From the NCBI GenBank assembly GCA_016212925.1, contig JACRDF010000041.1:1-64000 (forward strand): DNA of 64,000 nt, read 5' to 3'. Position numbers and translations under genes: made by a program. The notes below the pieces were generated by a model that made no database searches, was not told the DNA's origin, and was given only the letters and a program-made list of their open reading frames with translations. Shown piece by piece: positions 55,371 through 63,271 of this stretch (positions within the stretch are counted from its first letter, which is position 1; each line of letters starts with the position of its first letter). The stretch comes from Desulfomonile tiedjei (lineage in GTDB: Bacteria; Desulfobacterota; Desulfomonilia; Desulfomonilales; Desulfomonilaceae).

Positions 55371-55664
55371 ATGCTAAAATACAGGTGTTTACTTTGTGGG
55401 ACAGAATGGGGCGATGTTCATGCGACAGATATCGACATCTCGCATGGGTACTGCCTGGCGTGCATACGAGCAAGATATACGGACAGAATTCGAGCTTCCC
55501 AACTCAGAGCCGGTTACTCTGACTGCTTCAACAGAGGATATGCTGATTGTTCGGAAGATGCCTGTCGCTTCCGGCAGGCTTGCCATGAGGATGCAGTATG
55601 TAGTTTGGAAAGAAACTGCCTGGAAAAAGGTGATGCTCCTAAGAAAAGCGCTCGCCGCGCATGA
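55371..55664 (+). CDS. Small cysteine-rich zinc-ribbon protein
   Basis: 97 residues with 10 Cys: C6-x2-C9 (CLLCG) and C28-x2-C31 (CLAC) form a zinc ribbon, then C52, C60, C65, C71, C77 and C83 in a second Cys cluster (DCFNRGYADCSEDACRF). Related small proteins of unknown function occur in Desulfobacterota, to my recollection. Metal or Fe-S binding likely. ATG 55371, with AGGAGG ten nt upstream; the frame starting 55254 is too long. Confidence 0.65.
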   Translation: MLKYRCLLCGTEWGDVHATDIDISHGYCLACIRARYTDRIRASQLRAGYSDCFNRGYADCSEDACRFRQACHEDAVCSLERNCLEKGDAPKKSARRA

Positions 55665-55732
55665 AGCGATAGAAACCACATTTCGTTAGTCCCTGGTACA
55701 CCATCCTCCATCGTGCCCACTAACCGCCTTCT

Positions 55733-55771
55733 TTAGCCCGCCCAAAAGTCGGGTGACGCAAAATGCTTCAA
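55733..55771 (-). pseudogene. Toxin stump following the antitoxin
   Basis: Twelve codons (LKHFASPDFWAG) then TAA. The TTG overlaps the antitoxin stop. It matches the start of a RelE-like toxin found next to such antitoxins; the rest has been deleted. Confidence 0.5.
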
Positions 55772-55968
55772 ATTTCCCTTGTTCTTCCTGCCTTGTGGTC
55801 TGCAAGGGCTTTTTTTGCGAGTTTATCGAACTTCCCTGCAATAGCATCGTCTTGAATCTGCCTGTCCCACTCGGTGGCATCGTACTCCTGGAACCATTCC
55901 CGAAAGGCTGCAAGCTCACTGGAAGAGAGTTCCTTGATTTCCTGTTCCAGTTTTTGGACCCTTGTCAT
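55768..55968 (-). CDS. Antitoxin-like addiction module protein
   Basis: 66 residues, acidic and helical: VQKLEQEIKELSSSELAAFR then WFQEYDATEWDRQIQDD. Resembles antitoxins of RelE-type pairs ending in KALADHKAGRTREI. The toxin that should follow is reduced to 12 codons, so it is an orphan antitoxin. Confidence 0.7.
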   Translation of the reverse strand: MTRVQKLEQEIKELSSSELAAFREWFQEYDATEWDRQIQDDAIAGKFDKLAKKALADHKAGRTREI

Positions 55969-56331
55969 TTTTGTCCACCTCTATCGACAATTTATCCTCA
56001 ATACGGACGGTAGTCCAGCGGAAGTTCCACGTGCGCTACGCTCCATCGTGTCCGCCCTTCTTTTTGGCCCCGGCTTTTTTCTTTGGATCACCCGCCCAAG
56101 AGTTTTATTAAGAAGGGCGATAAACTCTTCGGTGTCAAACAGAAGAAGGTTTGCTGCCGCCCATGGCCTCGCAATGGGATCTCATGCTGGTACGCCGCCG
56201 AGAACCCTCATGGATTCGCGAAAGTCCGGTCACAGAGCTACCGTATGAGAGAGCCGCTCACGCGGCAACAATAAATGGGTTTTGTGTCCCCAGAATTCTC
56301 CCTTGTCCCCTTTTTCGTGTCGACGCGATTG
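55969..56331. other. Degenerate gap
   Basis: 363 nt without a convincing gene. A GTGTCCCCAGAATTC motif near 56286-56300 resembles a dispersed motif seen at 9.6 and 19.1 kb. Confidence 0.35.
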
Positions 56332-56643
56332 TTACTCTTCATGTTTGAGTTGATGGATGGCGGTATTTAATGTAAGAAGCGCTGCCTCAAGCCGTTCTTC
56401 CACATCTCGTTTAAGCGGTCTGAACGATTCATGGCTTCTATCCGAGAGGCTCTGACACATGTCAGCGAGGGCTATTAATGTCTCTATAACCTCACCAGTT
56501 ACCTGAGCACCCACTGTGCGTTGCCACAAATCGATCGCTGACTTAGATAGACCAGCTAACTGTTTGTCGCCCCGAAAACGGGCGTTAATTACGGATAGGA
56601 CACGCCGCTCGGCGGAGACTTTGTTCAAGAAGGAATTGGGCAT
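56332..56643 (-). CDS. Small helical protein, third gene of an overlapping operon
   Basis: 103 residues, all-helical and soluble (SAERRVLSVINARFRGDKQL; EVIETLIALADMCQSLS). No family recognised. ATG 56643 has AGGAGAG six nt upstream. It overlaps the nucleotidyltransferase gene by 19 nt, so it is probably translated with it; a partner role is inferred from the overlap only. Confidence 0.6.
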   Translation of the reverse strand: MPNSFLNKVSAERRVLSVINARFRGDKQLAGLSKSAIDLWQRTVGAQVTGEVIETLIALADMCQSLSDRSHESFRPLKRDVEERLEAALLTLNTAIHQLKHEE

Positions 56644-57257
56644 ATTGCTCTCCTGAGATTGTTTGCCCATTCGAGGACAGGTGACGCGAGTACCTGGGAG
56701 GCGACAACCCCCGGGTCAAACGGATATACAGTACCGCGGGTCGCTTGGTGTCGCGCAAGCATGGCTCCGCGATATGCATCAATTGGAAGCGGGCAAGCCG
56801 TAGGAAGAATGTATGGCGTATATCTAGAGAAGCTTGGCTTTTCCAAGATAATCCATGACGCGGCCATGGCTATGTCTCGAATCGCTGTATACACGATACC
56901 GAGTTCGTAGATCAGGCTGTTGGTTTCTGACCGGATTTCCATGAGCGACTCAGCCAACATAAATTCAAGGTCAGAAATATCTGATTGAGCCGAAGTATAT
57001 GAGGCTGGCGCCCCAAGTCGCTCCAAATAGGACGCACCTTCGAGCGGGAAGATGCGCTGTGCCTCCAGATGAAGATGCCATGCGAATAAGCGCCCTTCAC
57101 GAAAGTACGACTCGATGATTTCGGGCGAGTAAACGCTCCATGATGCTGGATATTCTGCACGGGCACCCTGCGTCGCGATGACTAGTACATCGACGTCCGA
57201 AGTTGGTGATACCTCACCGCGAACCGCGGACCCAAATATATATATTTCGTCATTCAC
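56625..57257 (-). CDS. Nucleotidyltransferase-HEPN-type protein
   Basis: 210 residues. GS-x10-D-x-D nucleotidyltransferase motif at the N-terminus (IYIFGSAVRGEVSPTSDVDV) like MntA and kanamycin-type transferases; the C-terminal helical part (ESLMEIRSETNSLIYELGIV) looks HEPN-like. The start is GTG 57257, whose GTGA overlaps the stop of the pentapeptide gene; no ATG is available. Middle gene of a three-gene overlapping set. It could AMPylate or cleave a target; not known. Confidence 0.75.
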   Translation of the reverse strand: MNDEIYIFGSAVRGEVSPTSDVDVLVIATQGARAEYPASWSVYSPEIIESYFREGRLFAWHLHLEAQRIFPLEGASYLERLGAPASYTSAQSDISDLEFMLAESLMEIRSETNSLIYELGIVYTAIRDIAMAASWIILEKPSFSRYTPYILPTACPLPIDAYRGAMLARHQATRGTVYPFDPGVVASQVLASPVLEWANNLRRAICPIPS

Positions 57258-58198
57258 CGCCGAGATAACCTCTTCACCATAATTGCTACAAACAGGCCAA
57301 TGAGAACGTACCGGGGCACCGCAAGCAGGACACCGTAAGTCATGGGCATCGGCCCACGATATTGGACACCCCAGAAGTGCCCGAGCGCCTCTAGGAAAGA
57401 TTCTGGGAGCGAGACCCCAGCCGTGTTGCACCAGTAGAAAACAGCCACAACGATAATAACGACAAGACCTGTTAGAGCAACTCGGAAGATGCTTTCCCCA
57501 TTACCCCAAAGCAATTCCAGGGCTTTCCAGCGTAAGTGCCGCAGTACATGCGCTAAACGGGCTTGTCCTTTATATTTCGCGCGGTAATAGGACTGGTGAG
57601 AATAGGCCGCGTTGTAAAGATGTTGGCCTGTCAGTTTCACTTCCATTGCTGCTGCTTTATTTACAGCCTCGTAGTTCCCTATCTGCGCGAAGTTCGTTCG
57701 CAACGATCTCACTAGATCGCGAGCAAGGTTTTCTTCACTTGGCAGACAGGTATCCAGGAAGCGCTCATCAAGCAAGGTCTTCTCCCAGATTGTGTACCTA
57801 AAATTGCACTTTTCGAACTGTGCTCCTCTAAAATTGCAGTCCTTGATACTGGCCCCCGTAAAATCGCAATTAATGAACCCGCAATTCCTGAAGTAACACG
57901 ATGTAAGGACGCATTGCCTAAAGACGACATCGGTGAAAACCTTGTCCACGGCATACACTCGGACGAATTCCTTACGGGACAAGTCAGCTTTACTCAAATC
58001 AGCGCAAAACTCTTTGTCCTCGATTTTCTCTTTCTTGTTTTCTCGCAGTTCCATTGGTGGTGTTTTCGTTTGTTTAGGGCCAACAATAATCAGGTTGATC
58101 CTCACAAAATAAGGAATGTTGCTTTCCCAACCGCACGAAACGCGGCCGGATTGCGTTGCGCTGACCGTTTTATCACGGCGTGTCTTGCGGATCGGCAT
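57254..58198 (-). CDS. Pentapeptide-repeat membrane protein
   Basis: 314 residues. Residues about 85-140 are pentapeptide repeats (AVDKVFTDVVFRQCVLTSCY, CNFRGAQFEKCNF). The C-terminus has two membrane helices (ALTGLVVIIVVAVFYW; YVLIGLFVAIMVKRL), arranged like a two-helix ion channel but without a recognisable selectivity filter. Frame start 58198; an internal ATG at 58054 (MELRENKK) is equally possible, neither having a good ribosome site. First gene of an overlapping three-gene set. Confidence 0.7.
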   Translation of the reverse strand: MPIRKTRRDKTVSATQSGRVSCGWESNIPYFVRINLIIVGPKQTKTPPMELRENKKEKIEDKEFCADLSKADLSRKEFVRVYAVDKVFTDVVFRQCVLTSCYFRNCGFINCDFTGASIKDCNFRGAQFEKCNFRYTIWEKTLLDERFLDTCLPSEENLARDLVRSLRTNFAQIGNYEAVNKAAAMEVKLTGQHLYNAAYSHQSYYRAKYKGQARLAHVLRHLRWKALELLWGNGESIFRVALTGLVVIIVVAVFYWCNTAGVSLPESFLEALGHFWGVQYRGPMPMTYGVLLAVPRYVLIGLFVAIMVKRLSRR

Positions 58199-58338
58199 TC
58201 ACAATACGGTGTTGTCCGCATGGCACGAATGATTCCCCCCGGTTTCACTGGTACTCGCTTTTGGAACTCTTTATCCTCCTTTATCTTATGTTCTGTCAAA
58301 TGAATTCATGAAAGCAAGTTCGGTTTCCTGCGACATGC

Positions 58339-58488
58339 TTATGGGCACGTATGCTTGCCAGGATGTGGATATTCTTCCCCACGTTCATGAATGATGCTTA
58401 AATCTCTTTCACGCTCGGCATCTTGATCCGGGATCACGCGATAAATCTTGCGGATTTCCAGGGAAGCGGAGGGGAGGGTGCTCATCAT
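58339..58488 (-). CDS. Small TA-associated-like protein
   Basis: 49 residues, IRKIYRVIPDQDAERERDLS then IIHERGEEYPHP, resembling short proteins of the 'kvYrvlPD' type often next to TA genes. Weak start (GGGGGA). Coding status uncertain. Confidence 0.4.
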   Translation of the reverse strand: MMSTLPSASLEIRKIYRVIPDQDAERERDLSIIHERGEEYPHPGKHTCP

Positions 58489-58619
58489 TCCCCCGTCGAA
58501 GAGCCTGTGGGAACTCACCAAAGCATGGTATAGTCACCACGTGGCCGGCCCTGGTTATCGGCTGTCATCAGGAAAGCCGCCACCCGGGGGCCTGCGGCCC
58601 GGTCTTAGAGGTATGAGAT

Positions 58620-60137
58620 ATGGGCAAACAGAAAATCAGCGCCAAGGAACTCTTGAAAGACATCAAGTCGGGCATGGGTGATACGGACCTGATGGAAAAG
58701 TACGGCCTTAGTTCCAAAGGTCTCGAATCCGCGTTCAAGAAGCTGCTGGAAGTTGGAGTTCTCGATGCGTCTCTTTTGAAAGGCCGGTCGACTCAGTCCG
58801 GACCCATACCAGCCCAGGCCGAGGCTCGACGCGAGCCGGCTCCGGCACCCGAACGCAAAGCCTCAGCACTGCCGAAACTCCCGGAACCGCTCGCTGCGAT
58901 TGCCGCCGATATCAAGGGCGGCTTGCACGATGCCGAGATCATGCGGCGCCACGACCTGAGTCCGGGTAAGCTGGCGCAAGCAAGGAAAGACCTTATCGAG
59001 AGCGGACATTTGGCCGCTGAGGACGTTCGGCAGCAGGAGCCCAAAGGGACCAAGCCATGCCCGTTCTGCCGACAAGAGATTCCGCAGAATGCTCCGCGTT
59101 GTGCGCACTGCGGTCAGTGGCTGGACATGAGAGCTGCCAGAGCTGCCGCGGACCCCGGCACCCAACCTCACGATATGTTGCCGCCCGAACGCGGCCGTGA
59201 TGAAGACAAAGACTGCCCGTGGGAAGAGAGAGAAAACTACGGCACCATGAGCGCCTACATACAAACCGTGACCAGATCTCTCCTTACGCCCACAAGGTTC
59301 TTCTCCCGGCTTCCGCCACGCGACGGATACTTCAACCCAATCCTATTTGGGGCCATGTCCGCTGTGGTGAGCGTTGTCCTCGCGTTTCTTTGGTCTAAAT
59401 TGTTCTTCGGTGGTGGGCTGGGGTTCTTTGCTCTCATCTTCGGGATGGCTTTTGTATTTGTCGGTTCGTTGATTTTCATTCCCATTGCCTTTTTCGTCTG
59501 GAGCGGCATGCTCCACGGATTCCTTTACCTTCTCAAAGGTGCGGACGAAGGATTCCAAGCAACGTTTCGGGTTGTCGGGTACGCCTCGGTCACGAACTTG
59601 TTTCATGCGATTCCGTTCGTGGGGCAGTTGGCCAGCCTGTGGGGGCTGGTCTTGACGGCTATCGGCCTGAGAGAGATCCACAAGACCACCACAGGCAAGG
59701 CCGTGGGAGCAGTTCTAATCTCGGGTGGCATAATTTTGCTCCTGGCATTCGTGGGGGTGCTCAAGGCAGGCTCTGTATGGTCAGCGGCCGCTAAGAGGCA
59801 GGCCATGAAGCAGAGCCAATTCGTGGGGCCGCTGCCCGCGGAGGTTTGTGCAGCTGTCGAAGAGTTCGTAGGTCAGGTGGATGGTGCTCAAGGGCTTGAC
59901 GATCAGGCTGCTCAGGCGCAGATAAACGAAGCCTTCAGAAATCTGAATGGGGCGCTGAAAAGCCTCCCGGATCAGGCCAACCTGAATCCGGTTAGGGGCA
60001 AGGCTCTGGCATACGGGCTCTCCAGCCTCGCACAACGAGCTGCGGCCAAGGCCCCGGCCGGAGGGCAAGAAAGGGTTCGAGCAGCAGCCGATCCTGGGAA
60101 GCTCCGGCGAGAGCTTCTTGGCATGTGCGGTAAATAA
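58620..60137 (+). CDS. Yip1-like membrane protein with two KSGM modules and a zinc ribbon
   Basis: 505 residues. Module 1 at 6-47 (ISAKELLKDIKSGMGDTDLM), a Pro/Ala linker, module 2 at 91-131 (LAAIAADIKGGLHDAEIMRR), a zinc ribbon (C147-C150, C161-C164), then a Yip1-type domain with about five membrane helices (235-395; LPPRDGYFNPILFGAMSAVV begins it), and a 100-residue helical C-terminus. Role of Yip1 domains in bacteria is unknown. GAGGT upstream of ATG 58620. Neighbours give no clue. The N-terminus should be cytoplasmic, where modules and ribbon would act. Confidence 0.78.
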   Translation: MGKQKISAKELLKDIKSGMGDTDLMEKYGLSSKGLESAFKKLLEVGVLDASLLKGRSTQSGPIPAQAEARREPAPAPERKASALPKLPEPLAAIAADIKGGLHDAEIMRRHDLSPGKLAQARKDLIESGHLAAEDVRQQEPKGTKPCPFCRQEIPQNAPRCAHCGQWLDMRAARAAADPGTQPHDMLPPERGRDEDKDCPWEERENYGTMSAYIQTVTRSLLTPTRFFSRLPPRDGYFNPILFGAMSAVVSVVLAFLWSKLFFGGGLGFFALIFGMAFVFVGSLIFIPIAFFVWSGMLHGFLYLLKGADEGFQATFRVVGYASVTNLFHAIPFVGQLASLWGLVLTAIGLREIHKTTTGKAVGAVLISGGIILLLAFVGVLKAGSVWSAAAKRQAMKQSQFVGPLPAEVCAAVEEFVGQVDGAQGLDDQAAQAQINEAFRNLNGALKSLPDQANLNPVRGKALAYGLSSLAQRAAAKAPAGGQERVRAAADPGKLRRELLGMCGK

Positions 60138-60189
60138 CTCCGCGTGGGTCGCTACATAATACGAGTTCGCTTTCAAACGGTGAAGATGA

Positions 60190-60261
60190 TTTATGGTAGT
60201 TGCCAAATTTTTGTCAGATTCGAGGCAACTCCATTCCGTCATTCCTGCGGAGGCAGGAATC
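60190..60261. repeat. Dispersed repeat, copy 2
   Basis: Matches 29941-30012 over about 72 bp. It is followed at 60262-60345 by more GC palindromes (GGCCGGC/GCCGGCC; CACCGGC/GCCGGTG; TTCCCG/CGGGAA), and by the CACTGACCTGG hairpin at 60428-60452. The gene-free gap 60138-60732 otherwise shows nothing. Confidence 0.75.
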
Positions 60262-60732
60262 GTAGGGCCGGCGTCCCTGCCGGCCAAAATGTGCACCGGC
60301 ACGGAGGCCGGTGCCTACAAGGTTCCCGGCTTCGCGGGAACGACGGGGTGAGCAACGCAGAAATGGCAGGGGGGTCGTTGGGGGCCGGCGGACATCGATT
60401 TTGGCAAGTACCATAGGTCCAAATCACCACTGACCTGGTGCCCAGGTCAGTGGCACCCAACAGCCAATCAGGAGCGGCCCTGGGGCGCCACGGTCCACAG
60501 CTTGCCCAGGTCTTCACTGGATCTAACAGACTTTTCACTGTTTGAACGCGACCTGGTATAAGGCATCGCAGCGACCGGCTATGGAGCAGGACGGCCAAGT
60601 TGCCTTGGGTTTCTCATGGCGCGGATGCCCGTTTCTCCTGGCAGGAATTATCAATGGCCCCGACCATCAACAAGGTCTTTTCGCTGATTCCGAGCTTACT
60701 TTGCACAATTTCGCGAGTGGGTGGACCTTACC

Positions 60733-61791
60733 ATGAATAAATACGAGATTGCAGTCATTCCCGGCGACGGTATCGGCAAAGAGGTTGTGCCCGCTGCGCT
60801 GCGTGTCCTCGATGCCGTCAATGCCAAGTTCGGGGTTGAGTTCGCTTTGCACGGCTTCGACTGGAGCTGCGAGACCTACAAAGCAACGGGGCGCATGATG
60901 CCTGAGGATGGCATCGAACGCCTCCGAGACCACCATGCGATCCTGTTGGGCGCAGTCGGCTTCCCAGGCGTGCCCGATCACATTTCACTATGGGGATTAC
61001 TAATCCCTATCCGTCGCGAGTTCGATCAATATGTGAACCTTCGTCCCGTCCGCCTCTTGCCCGGTATAACGCCCGCGGTTCGCGATCGCAAACCGGGCGA
61101 CATCGACTTCTGGGTCGTCCGAGAGAACACCGAGGGCGAGTATTCTCAGCTTGGCGGCCGGTTTGGCGTGGGCCCGACAGAGATGGTCCTTCAAACTTCC
61201 GTTTTTACGCGGCGCGGCACGGACCGCATTATACGCTACGCGTTCGATCTCACGAAGCGGTTGGGCCGGGATCACGTCACGTCTGCAACCAAGTCGAACG
61301 GCATATACCACTCGATGCCTTTCTGGGATGAGCGGTTCCATGAGATCTCGGGCGAGTATCCCGGCATTCGTACCGACCAGTATCACATCGACATCCTCTG
61401 CGCCCGCTTCGTGATGTCACCGGAGCGCTTCGATGTCGTGGTGGCAAGCAACTTGTTCGGGGACATCCTCTCCGATCTTGGTCCAGGCGTCACCGGGACA
61501 ATCGCTGTCGCACCGTCGGCCAACATCAATCCGGAGGGCAGGTTCCCCTCGATGTTCGAGCCGGTACACGGGTCCGCGCCGGACATAGCCGGCCAGGGGA
61601 TTGCGAATCCGATCGGCCAGATCTGGGCTACAGCGATGATGCTCGAACATCTCGGGGAAGGGGAGGCAGGGGCCGCGGTCCTTCGCGCAATCGAGACCGT
61701 ACTAAGCTCGGCCAATGCGCCCCTAACGCCGGATCTTGGCGGGAGAGCGACGACCGAGGACCTTACACGGGCCATTGCGGCCGCGCTCTAG
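60733..61791 (+). CDS. Tartrate/D-malate dehydrogenase-type decarboxylating dehydrogenase
   Basis: 352 residues of the isocitrate/isopropylmalate dehydrogenase superfamily. KYEIAVIPGDGIGKEVVPAA, the active-site RENTEGEYSQLGGRFG, Asp metal site SNLFGDILSDLG and FEPVHGSAPDIAG are all present. The LWGLLIPIRREFDQYVNLRP segment fits the TtuC/DmlA branch (tartrate, D-malate), with isopropylmalate as the alternative. NAD+-dependent oxidative decarboxylation. ATG 60733 preferred to GTG 60721. Confidence 0.87.
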   Translation: MNKYEIAVIPGDGIGKEVVPAALRVLDAVNAKFGVEFALHGFDWSCETYKATGRMMPEDGIERLRDHHAILLGAVGFPGVPDHISLWGLLIPIRREFDQYVNLRPVRLLPGITPAVRDRKPGDIDFWVVRENTEGEYSQLGGRFGVGPTEMVLQTSVFTRRGTDRIIRYAFDLTKRLGRDHVTSATKSNGIYHSMPFWDERFHEISGEYPGIRTDQYHIDILCARFVMSPERFDVVVASNLFGDILSDLGPGVTGTIAVAPSANINPEGRFPSMFEPVHGSAPDIAGQGIANPIGQIWATAMMLEHLGEGEAGAAVLRAIETVLSSANAPLTPDLGGRATTEDLTRAIAAAL

Positions 61792-61870
61792 GCGGGGATG
61801 CTTGGTCTACAGAATTTGGCTCTACGGGGACGTGTTGAGATCAGGGTAAAGCCGTCGCGAAAATCAGCCG

Positions 61871-61908
61871 GTAGGGGCACGGTCCCGCGGGACGCGGGAT
61901 GCCCCTAC
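61871..61908. repeat. GTAGGGGC-type palindromic repeat
   Basis: GTAGGGGCA (61871-61879) and TGCCCCTAC (61900-61908) enclose the palindrome GTCCCGCGGGAC (61882-61893). Same family as 15678-15731. Confidence 0.65.
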
Positions 61909-62077
61909 GCGTGAATGACCCCCGATTTGAAGTGCCATTTCCAATGCGAATCAGTATAAACCTGGTTCCCGACTTTCGTCGGGACGACGTCCGGATTGCG
62001 GCTTTTGCCGGAATGACGGAGTAGGCAGTCCCGGACCGTCGGCCTTCCGGGTCCGATGATGCGCTGTTGAACGGACA

Positions 62078-63049
62078 TCATTTCGGGCAATCGCTATGAT
62101 GACTTTGCCACGGAAGCTTATCCAGGTCTACATTCCCACCCGAAAGTATGACGCCCACTCGCAGACCGGTCAGGTCTATTTTGCGTTCCCACAGGGCACC
62201 TACCGCCACAGCGGCCGAAGGCTCGATTATGATTTTCGCTCGTTCCCATACGAACTTCATGGCTGCGACAATGCCCGGTTCGCTTACCGTCACGATCTGC
62301 TCGACACGCCTCTGTATGATAGGGAAGGTGAGGTCTCCGAGTGAACCCCGAAGCCCGTCCGCGATGGTTTGAGGATTGGCCGATGGTATGATTCTTCCCG
62401 CGGCCAGCGAACGGAAAGCGTCGTCGGCTTGTTCGGGTTCGGCCGCGATGACTCGGATACCGGGTGAAAGTTCCATCGCCGCTATCGCGGTGCCGCTCAA
62501 CAGCCCGCCGCCTCCCACAGGAGTTACGACCACTTCCAAGTCCGGGAAATCCTGCAACAACTCCAGCGTCGCGGTACCCTGGCCTGCCATGACCTGATAA
62601 TTATTGTACGGGTGAACCACTGTCGCCCCGGTTTCAGCAAGCACCTTCTCCAGCATGGATTCCCGCGCTTCGAGGGTTGGTTCGCAGAAAGTGATTTTGC
62701 CTCCGTAGGCTTCCACCGCTGCGGTTTTCACCGCCGGGGCGTTATGAGGCATAACAATGTATGCCTGAATTCCGCGAAGCCGCGCGGCCAGCGCGAGCGC
62801 CTGCGCGTGATTGCCTGACGAATGAGTCACCACTCCTCGTGCGGCCTCGGTATCAGTGAGCGAGAACACGGCATTGCATGCCCCGCGAAACTTGAATGCC
62901 CCGACCTTTTGCAGGTTTTCACATTTAAGAAAGACCTTGGCGCCCACCTGCCGGTCCAGACTGGCGCAGGTGAGCACCGGCGTGCGGTGAGCGTATGGCC
63001 GAATGCGTTCCGCTGCCTGGCGAATTTCGTTAATAGTGGGTGCAACCAC
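62078..63049 (-). CDS. Threonine dehydratase (catabolic, no ACT domain)
   Basis: 323 residues, fold type II PLP enzyme. PLP Lys53 in GAFKFRGACNAV, SSGNHAQALALAARLRG, and GGGGLLSG phosphate loop. Deaminates threonine (or serine) to 2-oxobutyrate and ammonia. The single catalytic domain lacks the regulatory ACT part of biosynthetic IlvA, so TdcB-like or serine-racemase-like. Start GTG 63049. Confidence 0.87.
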   Translation of the reverse strand: MVAPTINEIRQAAERIRPYAHRTPVLTCASLDRQVGAKVFLKCENLQKVGAFKFRGACNAVFSLTDTEAARGVVTHSSGNHAQALALAARLRGIQAYIVMPHNAPAVKTAAVEAYGGKITFCEPTLEARESMLEKVLAETGATVVHPYNNYQVMAGQGTATLELLQDFPDLEVVVTPVGGGGLLSGTAIAAMELSPGIRVIAAEPEQADDAFRSLAAGRIIPSANPQTIADGLRGSLGDLTFPIIQRRVEQIVTVSEPGIVAAMKFVWERAKIIIEPSAAVAVGALWERKIDLTGLRVGVILSGGNVDLDKLPWQSHHSDCPK

Positions 63050-63271
63050 GTGTGTTTCCCCGGCTCATGCAGTGTCTGGTGGCGGGTTATACCTAAGGCC
63101 CTCAAGCCGGAAGTCACGGCGTCTGCGCCGGCCGCTTTGTGCGACGTGGCGTAGACTCCGTCGGCAATCGCCCGTGGAACCCGTTACATTTCCCCGCCTC
63201 CCACTTGAGGGCTTTTCTCGTCAAGAACCAAATATTGTGCTCCTGGAACTCAGTAGTCCGCGCACGCACGG

